Below, one piece after another: positions 6,930-14,321 of a stretch of 23,484 nucleotides of DNA (positions are counted from its first letter, which is position 1; each line of letters starts with the position of its first letter). The notes beneath the pieces are model-generated. The model was not told the origin of the DNA. It worked only from the letters and a program-made list of their open reading frames with translations, and ran no database searches. The position numbers and the translations under genes are program-made. Origin of the DNA: an uncultured Oscillospiraceae bacterium (GTDB taxonomy: Bacteria; Bacillota; Clostridia; Oscillospirales; Oscillospiraceae); the NCBI GenBank assembly GCA_958423465.1, contig CATZRD010000038.1, positions 1 to 23,484 of the forward strand, read 5' to 3'.

Positions 6930-7745
6930 TCACAGCTGGGCCAGGCTGGGGGCCTGGCGGGGCTGCGGTTCCTCCACCAGATACCGGGCCCGGAAATCTG
7001 CCAGCGCCATGCCGGTCTGTTCCAGGCAGTAGGCGTCCATCTTCTCCAGCAGCGCGGCCTGCTCCTGCTTGGCCAGCGGATACCGGAAGGCGAACTCATT
7101 GCCGTCTCCGCACACCAGGATGACGTCTAGTGCGGAGCACAGCCGGCTGGCGTTCAGGTCATAGGCGGCGTACACGTTGAGCCAGTCGTCGTTTTCCGCG
7201 GTCGCTACGTGGGTGCCAAAGACCGCGTCCGGGTCAAAGGTCACCGGCATATAGAACTGGAGCAGCCCACCGCACTCGGACAGATCCTCCGCGAAGCCAA
7301 CCTCCCCCATGGGCAGCCGGTGTGTCCCGACCGTGAGCTCCGGCGGCTCGGCTTCCTCCGTTGTCAGCAGATGACTGTACTGCTGCGCCAGAGAACGGTC
7401 GGTGCGCCGCTGACAGCATGCCTCCATCTCCCCGCGCAGGACGTCTCGCTCCGCCCTGTTAAGCGGATACAGGAACGGATGCGCCTTCTTTCCAAAATTC
7501 CGGCAGAGGGTTATTTCTATGTGGTCCGCCACATCCTGAAGCGCAAAATCATAGGCAGTATGGAGGTTCAGCCAGTCACACAGTGAACTGGTATCCAGCT
7601 CCGGGCCAAACACCTCCTGCTGAACTTCTTTGCTGACACAGTCGAGCTGGAAATCCAGCGTGTGGCCGATACGCAGGATCTCCTCCGGGAACACCAAATC
7701 CCCCTGCCGCAGATCCCTGCGGTGGGTCAGTACGGGAACACTCAC
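6930..7745 (-). CDS. Unknown ICE protein with an internal duplication
   Basis: I do not recognise a characterised function. The 271-aa protein consists of two homologous halves, about 26-120 and 155-249. VFGPEL, DWLNLHTAYD, IEITL, YPL and LRGEMEAC in the first half match VFGTHV, DWLNVYAAYD, LDVILV, YPL and LLEKMDAYC in the second. No signal peptide or membrane segment is visible, so it is probably cytoplasmic. The start is a GTG at 7745 overlapping the previous stop as GTGA, with GGGAGG nine bases upstream; upstream in-frame codons read into the neighbouring gene and are Gly/Pro-rich, so a longer start is unlikely. It ends the accessory block. Confidence 0.7.
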   Translation of the reverse strand: MSVPVLTHRRDLRQGDLVFPEEILRIGHTLDFQLDCVSKEVQQEVFGPELDTSSLCDWLNLHTAYDFALQDVADHIEITLCRNFGKKAHPFLYPLNRAERDVLRGEMEACCQRRTDRSLAQQYSHLLTTEEAEPPELTVGTHRLPMGEVGFAEDLSECGGLLQFYMPVTFDPDAVFGTHVATAENDDWLNVYAAYDLNASRLCSALDVILVCGDGNEFAFRYPLAKQEQAALLEKMDAYCLEQTGMALADFRARYLVEEPQPRQAPSLAQL

Positions 7746-9100
7746 AGGCTCATCCCTCCCAGTACAGGCCCATTCTGCTCCGGCACGCTGTTTACCTGGG
7801 CCTGCTGTTCCGCCAGGCAGTCCAGGATCTCCTGGGCCTGCGTGTCCAGAAGGACGTCCTGTTTTGCCGCCCACGCCAGGTAGCCGTCCAGCTTCATACC
7901 CCGCTCCAGCAGGGCTTCCGCCGCCGCCTGCGCCTGCGCCCGCAGACACACGTTCATCGCCTCATAGTCCTCCGGCTGCACCCGCAGGCTGTCCCTTAGC
8001 AGATGTGCTACCCTCTGCTCGTCGTATGCAGCGAGCAGAGGGCGCAGCAGGGGGGCGGCCTGGTCACCCGGCTGGAGGCCCTTTTGGAGCAGCTCCGTGA
8101 GCATGGGCAGATCATGGGCATAGGCGGCGCCGCACAGCAGCCTGGAGGGTGCGGCGGCAACCTGCTCCGGCGTGGCCCAGCGGATAAGCTCTCTGGCCAT
8201 GGCGCGGTTCTGCCCGAAGGCGTACCGGAGCACCTCACCGGGCAGGGCGGGGGACGGATTGGCCACCTTGTCCATTGTCTGATCCAGCATCATCTGCACC
8301 CGCTGGAGATCCCCGGTGTCCACCGCCCGTTTGCAGGCATCCAACCAGACGTCCTCCGGGTAGGGTGACTTTGTCCCAAGCATCAGTCTGGCCATCCGTT
8401 TGCCCACTGGGCCTGGCCTGCCTGCCGCTGCGGCCAGCAGGCTGCCCCGCTCTTCCGGCTTCGTGATCTGAACTGCCAGGGAGGAAAACGCATAGAGCTC
8501 CCCATCCCGGATGGCCAGCACCGCCCGGTCCGCCGTGCTCATGCGCAGGGGGCGGGCGCCCACCTCGTCCATATAGGCGGTGATGCTGCCGGTCATACGG
8601 CGCAGGAGCTGCTCCGTATTCGTCATCTGTGCCTCCTGCCGCATCCGCTGTTCCAGCAGCGCATCCATGAGTACCCGTTGCTCCTTCGGACTGAGATGGA
8701 GCACCACGCCCTCCGCTTTCGTGCTGTCTTCCATCTGCCGGTATCTGGCATAGGCACCTTGCTCACCGTGAAACGCCTTGGTAATGGCGGAGGAGATGAG
8801 GAACATCCGGTCCATGTCGGAGCCGCTCTCGCCCAGGGTCTTGCCCGTGGCGAAGCTTTTGATCACAGGCTTGCCGTCCTCCCCGTACCACTTCAGGTAC
8901 ACATCCAGGTAAATCCCCTCGCTGTCCCCGTAGTCCGTAGTGCAGAAGAGATCCGCATTCCTGGGGATCACCCTTCTGTCCTCCCAGTCGGCGTCCAGCA
9001 GAAAATACTCGTCCGGCAGATAGCCCATGCCCTCCAACCGGTGCTTCAGCTCCTCATAGACCTCCTGTCCAGTGCGGCCGCTCAGTTCAATGGTCTCCAT
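7742..9100 (-). CDS. Unknown ICE protein with ankyrin-like C-terminal repeats
   Basis: The 452-aa product starts at ATG 9100, which has an AGGAGG eight bases upstream and overlaps the preceding gene by 14 bases. The first 125 residues form an unfamiliar domain (PDEYFLLDADWEDRRVIP, DLFCTTDYGDSEGIYLDVYL). The centre (about 130-250) is helical with KEQRVLMDALLEQRM. From about 265 to 430 the sequence is Ala/Leu-rich with ankyrin-like periodicity (for example LCGAAYAHDLPMLTELLQKG, then AEALLERGMKLDGYLAWAA). Ankyrin-type repeats usually mediate protein-protein contacts. No signal peptide is visible. Function is unknown; position suggests an accessory or host-interaction role in transfer. Confidence 0.65.
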   Translation of the reverse strand: METIELSGRTGQEVYEELKHRLEGMGYLPDEYFLLDADWEDRRVIPRNADLFCTTDYGDSEGIYLDVYLKWYGEDGKPVIKSFATGKTLGESGSDMDRMFLISSAITKAFHGEQGAYARYRQMEDSTKAEGVVLHLSPKEQRVLMDALLEQRMRQEAQMTNTEQLLRRMTGSITAYMDEVGARPLRMSTADRAVLAIRDGELYAFSSLAVQITKPEERGSLLAAAAGRPGPVGKRMARLMLGTKSPYPEDVWLDACKRAVDTGDLQRVQMMLDQTMDKVANPSPALPGEVLRYAFGQNRAMARELIRWATPEQVAAAPSRLLCGAAYAHDLPMLTELLQKGLQPGDQAAPLLRPLLAAYDEQRVAHLLRDSLRVQPEDYEAMNVCLRAQAQAAAEALLERGMKLDGYLAWAAKQDVLLDTQAQEILDCLAEQQAQVNSVPEQNGPVLGGMSL

Positions 9101-9347
9101 CTGTCGCTTCCTCCTTCTGCATCTGTGTAGCCTTGGATGCCGCCGGCCGCCGACGCCTGTCCCGGTCCGGCCGGCACCGGGCGTCCAGGTAGGCCCGGGT
9201 CTCCGCCGGTACATAGGCCTCGTACAGCTCCTCCAGCGCCCGCTGGAGCTCCTTCTGGGGTGTGCGCTTGTTCTTAGCGGCCAGAAAATACCGGAGCGCG
9301 TCCAGCCGCTCCGGTTCCATGCTCACCGTCAGTTCTGTTTTTTCCAT
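9087..9347 (-). CDS. DUF6103-like small protein
   Basis: An 86-aa protein starting EKTELTVSMEPERLDALRYF, followed by KELQRALEELYEAYVPAETRAYLD. This strand-helix-helix pattern with the YVP.ETR.YLD ending is what I recall of the DUF6103 family in Firmicutes mobile elements; the fold looks ribbon-helix-helix-like. The tail (about 58-86) is basic then acidic. The start at 9347 is supported by GGGAGGC eleven bases upstream and lies two bases after the preceding stop; upstream codons in frame read through the neighbour. It may bind DNA or a protein partner; function is not established. Confidence 0.7.
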   Translation of the reverse strand: MEKTELTVSMEPERLDALRYFLAAKNKRTPQKELQRALEELYEAYVPAETRAYLDARCRPDRDRRRRPAASKATQMQKEEATDGDH

Positions 9348-9349
9348 AG

Positions 9350-9949
9350 TCAGCTCATGCCTCCCATCGCCTGCATTGTGTTTTTCGGAACCTCGGATGA
9401 AACTGCAGGCTGCCCGCATAGGGTGTTCCACCGGGCCTCTGCTTCACGCAGATACCGCTCCGCCAGCTCAGGGTGTTCCCCCAGCAGAGGGCGGATGTGT
9501 GGGAAGCCGTAGTGTTCCTCTGAAACGCTGCGGTCATAGCTCCCCAGCACATAGTGGAGAGGGACGTCGTCCATCGGGAAAAAACGTCCCTGTACGGAGC
9601 AGGTTTTGCGTTCCGGGTCAATGGACTGGATGACGCCGCCACGGAGGGCAAAGTCTCCAGGACCGCCATAGGGTTCTGTGGCGGCAAAGAGCACCGTGTC
9701 TCCCACGGACAGCTCCCTGGACAGCAAAGCGTCCCGCATCTGGTCGATCAGTGACTCGCGGCTTGTGGAGAGCAGCTTGGTCTCCGGAGCCAGCAGGGCC
9801 TGTGCCTGCCGGTAAAGTGACGCCGCCTGCTGCTCCGTCACCCCCGGCCTCCATGTACCATCTGTCCGGGTGATCCGTTCGTTGTCCGGCAGCCCCGCCG
9901 CCGTTTCATAGGCGGCAATAAGGCAAGCCGTATTCTGGATTGAGTTCAT
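9350..9949 (-). CDS. Unknown ICE accessory protein
   Basis: This 199-aa protein has no motif I can tie to a function. The N-terminal half is helical (NTACLIAAYETAAGLPDNE, then a basic/helical stretch to about 80). The middle (about 82-135, VGDTVLFAATEPYGGPGDF, VIQSIDPERKTCSVQGRFF) has alternating hydrophobic residues typical of a small beta barrel. The C-terminal part contains HYGFPHIRPLL and a helix ELAERYLREAEARW. No signal peptide or transmembrane segment is seen. GAGGAG lies nine bases before the ATG. It sits between the wall peptidase and the DUF6103-like gene with gaps of a few bases. Confidence 0.65.
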   Translation of the reverse strand: MNSIQNTACLIAAYETAAGLPDNERITRTDGTWRPGVTEQQAASLYRQAQALLAPETKLLSTSRESLIDQMRDALLSRELSVGDTVLFAATEPYGGPGDFALRGGVIQSIDPERKTCSVQGRFFPMDDVPLHYVLGSYDRSVSEEHYGFPHIRPLLGEHPELAERYLREAEARWNTLCGQPAVSSEVPKNTMQAMGGMS

Positions 9950-9955
9950 ATTCTC

Positions 9956-11038
9956 TCACTCCTCGTATGATGTGGTTGGCAGGTAGTATCTGGGGTTTGT
10001 TCTCTGTCCGCTGACCCGCACCTCGAAGTGGAGGTGGGGGCCGGTGGATCGGCCGGTGCTGCCGGACAGAGATACGATGTCGCCGGCCTCCACCGTTTGG
10101 CCCACCCGCACCAGCAGTTGAGAGTTGTGGGCGTAGAGAGTGGACAGGCCGTTACCATGGTCGATCATCACATAGTAGCCGTAGCTGCTGTGGTACTGGG
10201 CGGCGGTGACGGTGCCGGGCAGGGCGGCCCGGACGGGGGTGCCGGTGGGTACCGCCAAATCCATGCCGGTATGACCCCGGGTCTCCCCGGTGAAGGGGTC
10301 CCTCCGGTAGCCAAACTCCGAGGTGACCCGGCTCTCCCAGCCCGCCCCAATGGGGGAGCAGAAGCCGTCCGCCCCGATGAAGGGCACGTCGGTGCCGGGG
10401 ATCCAGCCCTCCGTTCCAGTAGATGCACCGTACTTCACGACATTGTAAACGCTGTCCGCGTTGGCCTGCTGTTCCGGTGTGGCTTCCGCTCCGGTAAGAT
10501 GCCGGATGTTTTGCCAGACCTGCTGGAAATCTGAGATTGAGACGGCCACGGTATAGGTCTCATGGGTCTCCACCTCATTCCCCTCCTCATCCACAGTGGT
10601 CACCGTGCGGGTGCGCTCCTCATAGGTGACAAAGCAATCCACAAAGGCCTGCCCGGCGTGGGCCGCCGGGTCATCCGCGCCGAAGTACAGAGCGAAGAAC
10701 ACCGCCTTGACTCGGACATCATCCAGGCCGTCCCCGTCCTCCATCTGCCCCTCTACGGTCTGCATGGCGGCATCCAGCAGGACAAAGCTGTCCCGCATCT
10801 CCTGGATGTATGCCTGATACTCCTCCGGGGTGCCCTCCGGGACGGCCCCGCCGTGAAAGCACAGATCCGCCACAGTGCGGTTGTGTTCCGCCCCACCTGA
10901 GAAGGTGGTGCAGAAGAAGGCCAGAAGGAGAATGATGGGAGAGAGTACGGCTATCAGCACCCACCCCACGGCCTTCCGGCTCTTTTCATTGGCGAGAATA
11001 GATGCAGCAGCCTTGAGCACCAGGGCTGGAGCGGCCAT
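9956..11038 (-). CDS. Membrane-anchored M23 peptidase (LytM/DD-endopeptidase type)
   Basis: A 360-aa protein with one transmembrane helix at about 24-45 and a C-terminal M23 domain at about 235-345. The zinc ligands are visible: H256 and D260 in RGHTGMDLA, H337 in GPHLHFEV, with H304 and H335 as catalytic histidines. M23 enzymes cut the peptide cross-bridges of peptidoglycan. In conjugation systems such enzymes open the donor wall for the transfer apparatus. The region between (about 60-215) is mostly helical and unassigned. Unlike the CwlT-type conjugation hydrolases, no lysozyme-like or NlpC/P60 domain is apparent, so this is a one-enzyme version. Start and preceding VirB4 stop overlap as TAATG. 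Confidence 0.87.
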   Translation of the reverse strand: MAAPALVLKAAASILANEKSRKAVGWVLIAVLSPIILLLAFFCTTFSGGAEHNRTVADLCFHGGAVPEGTPEEYQAYIQEMRDSFVLLDAAMQTVEGQMEDGDGLDDVRVKAVFFALYFGADDPAAHAGQAFVDCFVTYEERTRTVTTVDEEGNEVETHETYTVAVSISDFQQVWQNIRHLTGAEATPEQQANADSVYNVVKYGASTGTEGWIPGTDVPFIGADGFCSPIGAGWESRVTSEFGYRRDPFTGETRGHTGMDLAVPTGTPVRAALPGTVTAAQYHSSYGYYVMIDHGNGLSTLYAHNSQLLVRVGQTVEAGDIVSLSGSTGRSTGPHLHFEVRVSGQRTNPRYYLPTTSYEE

Positions 11039-12879
11039 TATCCTCCGCCTCCTGTGATCAGTGCATGCTTGTGGGGCGGGGCGTGGACGTCCAGCAGGTT
11101 GCGGTCCGCACCGGATTTGAACAGGCAGACACCGTTATTGGGGGAACTGATCAGGTCGTACTCGGCACTTTCCAGTTGCAGGTTGTCCATGTAGAACTTC
11201 TTGTCCACCTTGCCGCCATGGAAGAGAAACTGGTGGGTGGGGATGGCAAACAGGGGGCGGGTCAGCTCCCGCACGCCCTGGATATCGAAATCCTCCAGGT
11301 TTTGCGACGCCAGGATCAGGGCGGAATTGCGCTTGCGCACCCGCTTGAGGCAGTTACGGATGTACTCAATGGTGGTCAGGTTGGACAGCCAGAGGTAGAG
11401 CTCGTCCAGGGCGGCCACGGTGTTGCCTTTGGTAAGGAGCTGGTCGCTGAGGTAGGACAGCAGGTTGAACAGCAGGGCGTCCTTGACCGAGGAGTTGGCA
11501 TGAATCAGATCCTTGACGCCAAACACCAGGAACCTTGCGCTGGTGATGTTCGTGCGGCCGTTGAAGTAGACGCTCTCCGCCCCCCGGCACATGGAGTGGA
11601 GCCCCAGCAAGAGTTCCCGCAGCAGCTCCCTGGGATACAGAGGGCTGTCCTCCCGGTCATAGTGTTCATAGGCGTCCTCCAGGACGGCGTACAGATCCTC
11701 CGCAATAGGCCAGTCCTCCGGCCCCATGGCCGAGAAGTTTGTCTTGTCTGAAATGCCCCATTTCCGGTACAGCCGCTCCAGCATCAGCTCCAAGGTATCC
11801 ACCTGTTGGTGGGTGAAGGGCTTGTAGGCCCGGAAAAAGTCCTTGAGGAAGGAGATGTGCTGGGATAGGGGGGATTGCTGGCGGAAGGCATTGGGCACAG
11901 TTGGATCTTCATCCCTGTCGTCGCCAATATCCCACCGCTTGGCCTCCAAAAAGTTGATACGGAACTGCCCGCCCATGAGGTCCGCGTAACAGCCGCCCAG
12001 CCTGCCGCAGAGCCAGGCCAGCTCCTGCTCCGGGTCCAGGCAAATCACCGTCTTGCCGCTCTCCAGCAGGTTGCAGATGAGCAGCTTGAGCAGGTAGCTC
12101 TTGCCCTCGCCGGAGTTGCCCAGGATGAGCACGCTGGAATTGGTCTTGTCCGGTGTGCGGCGGTCCAGATCCAGCAGGATGTCCGCACCATAGTGGTCAT
12201 TGCCGATGTAAAACCCGTGAGGATCGCTGCGGCCGGAGTAGTTGATGGGGTACAGGTTGGCGGTGGAGCTGGCGGGCAGCACCCGCTCAAACTGGGCGCC
12301 CAGGGCGTTCCGCCCCGCCGGGTTGGCGGAGAGGAAGCCCTCCCGCTGGCGGAGCAGCAGGGGATCTGCACTGAGCTTGGCCCGGGTGAGCTCGGCGCCC
12401 ACCTCGTCCCGCAGCAGCCGCAGCTCCTCGGGGGTTTGGGCGGCCAGCTCCAGGAACACGGCGCAGTGTATGAGGGGCTCCCGGTTCTTCCGGGCGCCGG
12501 CAATGATGACGGCCACGTCCTGTAGGTTGGCCTCCGCCGTGACGCTCCGCTTCAGGTTATCCTGATTGCTCCGATCCAGCCGGTTCTTATTGACGGCCTT
12601 ATGGTAGATGGCCTCCTCCGCCGCCGCTGTCACCTGGCGGGCATAGAGATGGAGGGTGACGCCGGCCCGGTTACAGATGTGGGAGAGCAGGGCCAGCTCC
12701 TCGGTGGCGGCGGGGTAGCCCCGGAGGGCCAGGACGCAGCGGTACAGCCCGCCCAGCACATAGGAGTCCGTGTTAAACTTCACGGCTGCTGGGGCAATCA
12801 GGTCCAGAAAGTCCTTGGGCTGGAAGAGCTGCGCTGGTTTTTCCACCGGTTTTTTCCGCTTCTTCTGTGCTTTAGCCAT
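11038..12879 (-). CDS. virB4: VirB4-type conjugation ATPase
   Basis: The 613-aa protein powers assembly or operation of the type IV secretion channel. Walker A is GNSGEGKS at 254-261, followed by ICLDPEQELAWL. Walker B is VAALDELYLWL with D492/E493, and a sensor-like LILASQNLED lies at 521-530. The segment before the ATPase (about 190-245, LGAQFERVLPAS, HGFYIGNDHYGADILLDLDRR) is typical of VirB4/TraE proteins. Firmicutes VirB4 proteins are commonly near 800 aa; this one lacks part of the N-terminal domain, which is probably supplied by the preceding gene, with which it overlaps by eight bases. It should sit at the inner face of the membrane. Confidence 0.92.
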   Translation of the reverse strand: MAKAQKKRKKPVEKPAQLFQPKDFLDLIAPAAVKFNTDSYVLGGLYRCVLALRGYPAATEELALLSHICNRAGVTLHLYARQVTAAAEEAIYHKAVNKNRLDRSNQDNLKRSVTAEANLQDVAVIIAGARKNREPLIHCAVFLELAAQTPEELRLLRDEVGAELTRAKLSADPLLLRQREGFLSANPAGRNALGAQFERVLPASSTANLYPINYSGRSDPHGFYIGNDHYGADILLDLDRRTPDKTNSSVLILGNSGEGKSYLLKLLICNLLESGKTVICLDPEQELAWLCGRLGGCYADLMGGQFRINFLEAKRWDIGDDRDEDPTVPNAFRQQSPLSQHISFLKDFFRAYKPFTHQQVDTLELMLERLYRKWGISDKTNFSAMGPEDWPIAEDLYAVLEDAYEHYDREDSPLYPRELLRELLLGLHSMCRGAESVYFNGRTNITSARFLVFGVKDLIHANSSVKDALLFNLLSYLSDQLLTKGNTVAALDELYLWLSNLTTIEYIRNCLKRVRKRNSALILASQNLEDFDIQGVRELTRPLFAIPTHQFLFHGGKVDKKFYMDNLQLESAEYDLISSPNNGVCLFKSGADRNLLDVHAPPHKHALITGGGG

Positions 12880-13456
12880 GCTCTGTCACCCACCTCTCCC
12901 CGTCCACCTGGTCAAAGTGCTCGGTGACCACGTTCTGCTGGTAATACACCGCCAGGATGCGCTTCACGTCCTGTTCCCCGGCCAGGCAAACGTGAAAGCC
13001 GTGATCCTGGATCTGCTTCTCCAATCGCCGGGGCAGCTCCCGATCCTCTGCGGCCTTGCTGTCCAACCGGCAGACCAGGACGAACTCCCGGGAGGCGGCG
13101 GTGGAGGACTGGCGTGCGTCCAAGTGCTCCATATCCTGCCGGAGCAGCTCCCGCAGGGCGGGAGACGGTTCCTCCTCCAGCCTTCTCTGGTAATACTGCT
13201 TGTTTTTCAGAAATGACTCCCTGGAGTCCAGGGCCAGCAGCTCCAGGGATGCCATCCCCTGGAGAAGCCCGGTGAGGGCCCGCACCCGGCCCCGGATACC
13301 CTTCGGGGACAGGATGGACAGGTTGTCCGGCCGGAGCAGGTAGAAGAGCAGTTCGTCCCTGCCGCACACCGCGCCGTGCTCCGTCAGGCGGGTGACACCC
13401 ATGAGCTGCCGGGTAGTCTGCCGCTGACGCAGGAACTGCTGTTCCTTTCTATTCAT
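12872..13456 (-). CDS. VirB4-associated protein, resembles a detached VirB4 N-terminal domain
   Basis: The 194-aa protein contains DELLFYLLRPDNLSILS and a helical stretch LLALDSRESFLKNKQYYQRRL, a pattern I associate with the N-terminal part of VirB4-like ATPases or the small protein next to PrgI in Firmicutes elements. The region 120-185 (SREFVLVCRLDSK, HGFHVCLAGEQDVKRILAVYYQ) has alternating strands and helices consistent with that domain. No membrane segment is visible. ATG 13456 is chosen because GGGGGC lies about six bases upstream; an ATG six codons earlier is possible. It overlaps prgI-like by eight bases and virB4 by eight bases, so all three should be made together. Confidence 0.7.
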   Translation of the reverse strand: MNRKEQQFLRQRQTTRQLMGVTRLTEHGAVCGRDELLFYLLRPDNLSILSPKGIRGRVRALTGLLQGMASLELLALDSRESFLKNKQYYQRRLEEEPSPALRELLRQDMEHLDARQSSTAASREFVLVCRLDSKAAEDRELPRRLEKQIQDHGFHVCLAGEQDVKRILAVYYQQNVVTEHFDQVDGERWVTEHG

Positions 13457-13715
13457 TGTTCTGCCCCCATTCATAGTATTGCTGCTGCAGGAACAGGAAG
13501 CAGGCCGCCCGCCGCAGGAAGTCCAGGACGCTGGAGCCCTCCACCTGGATGGCGAGGAAGGCGTACAGCACGGTACCCACCAGGGGCAGCATGGTCCCCG
13601 TCTGGGCCAGCGCCAATACAGAGAGCAGAAAGGCCACCCCGATAATGGCCACGTCCCGCAGCTGCCACAGCCACAGGGTGGCCTTGGCCTTCAGGTTGTC
13701 TGGGTAGATGAACAC
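13449..13715 (-). CDS. PrgI-like small membrane protein of the transfer channel
   Basis: An 88-aa protein with two adjacent transmembrane segments (about 22-37, VAIIGVAFLLSVLALA; about 42-58, MLPLVGTVLYAFLAIQV) after a short basic N-terminus (YPDNLKAKATLWLWQLRD). This matches PrgI/TcpE-type proteins that precede VirB4 in Gram-positive conjugation systems and probably anchor it at the membrane. GGAGGT lies seven bases before ATG. It follows a strong stem-loop (13732-13770), so part of its expression may be limited by termination or processing. Length and order are normal for the family; function is inferred from these. Confidence 0.82.
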   Translation of the reverse strand: MFIYPDNLKAKATLWLWQLRDVAIIGVAFLLSVLALAQTGTMLPLVGTVLYAFLAIQVEGSSVLDFLRRAACFLFLQQQYYEWGQNNE

Positions 13716-13731
13716 GAAAACACCTCCAAAA

Positions 13732-13770
13732 CAGGAAGGGACCCAGCCTGTCCGGCCGGATCCCTTCCTG
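13732..13770 (-). terminator. Intercistronic 10-bp stem-loop before the prgI-like gene
   Basis: CAGGAAGGGA (13732-13741) and TCCCTTCCTG (13761-13770) pair perfectly around a 19-base loop. It lies just after the RHH gene stop and before the GGAGGT of prgI-like. The minus-strand sequence after the stem is TTTTGG, a short T run, so it could be a leaky terminator or an RNA processing/stability element. Confidence 0.6.
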
Positions 13771-13774
13771 CAGT

Positions 13775-14212
13775 TTATCCTTCTGTACTGCTTTCTTCCG
13801 TATCCTCGTCACATCCATCTGTTTCCCCCTCGGTCTCTGCAACGGCTTCCTCCGGGAGGCGGCCCTCCTGCTCCACGTGCCCCTCGTTGGCGGTATCCCC
13901 TGCAGCCTTACATTCCTCCTGGGCCTCCGCCAGGGCCCTGTGGATGCAGTCCAGGAAGAAGGCGTTCTGCTTGATGCCCTTCTCCTGCAGGTAGTCCTTA
14001 AATCGCTCGAACAGCTCGCCGGGCACCTGGAATGCCACCGTTCTCTTGTCTCCGCTCATCGTAGTTTCCTCCTTCTGATTGTCGTAAAATGTTTGGATCA
14101 ACCAGGCCATATACTGGCCCAGTGTTTTTCCGGATACCTCCTGCTCCTCCCGCACCCGGGCGTGAAGCCCGGCGGGGATGGGTGCACAGAGGTTCTTCAC
14201 ATTTTCTTCCAT
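13775..14212 (-). CDS. Tandem ribbon-helix-helix protein with acidic tail and internal start
   Basis: The 145-aa protein has two similar strand-helix-helix units. VKNLCAPIPAGLHARVREEQ with GQYMAWLIQTFYD (about 5-44) aligns with RTVAFQVPGELFERFKDYLQ with AFFLDCIHRALAE (about 56-98). Each resembles a ribbon-helix-helix half. The last 38 residues are highly acidic (EEAVAETEGETDGCDEDTEE). AAGGGGG precedes ATG 14212. A second ATG at 14059 has a near-perfect AGGAGG eight bases upstream and would give a 94-aa product with only the second unit and the tail. Likely a DNA-binding regulator or relaxosome helper; the family is common in Firmicutes elements but I know no assigned function. Confidence 0.72.
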   Translation of the reverse strand: MEENVKNLCAPIPAGLHARVREEQEVSGKTLGQYMAWLIQTFYDNQKEETTMSGDKRTVAFQVPGELFERFKDYLQEKGIKQNAFFLDCIHRALAEAQEECKAAGDTANEGHVEQEGRLPEEAVAETEGETDGCDEDTEESSTEG

Positions 14213-14321
14213 GGATTGGCCCCCCTTCTGTTTGGTAACGCAAGTATATCGATCCCGGCGGTAAATAGCCATCACCAACAGCAACAAAGATTGTGCCGGA
14301 AAGCAAGCATAAGCAACAATG
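14213..14321 (-). promoter_or_regulatory. Gap upstream of the RHH gene, weak promoter candidate
   Basis: This 109-bp gap is one of the few long spacings in the operon. On the minus strand TATACT (near 14245) follows TGGCTA by 17 bp; the -10 is good, the -35 poor. It could give the RHH, prgI-like and virB4 genes their own transcription. Confidence 0.3.

Noticed and set aside
6667..6933. An 88-codon minus-strand frame in the candidate oriT region
   Set aside because: Very rich in Pro, Arg and Gly, starts inside the upstream gene and reads straight through the hairpins; conserved non-coding structure explains it better.
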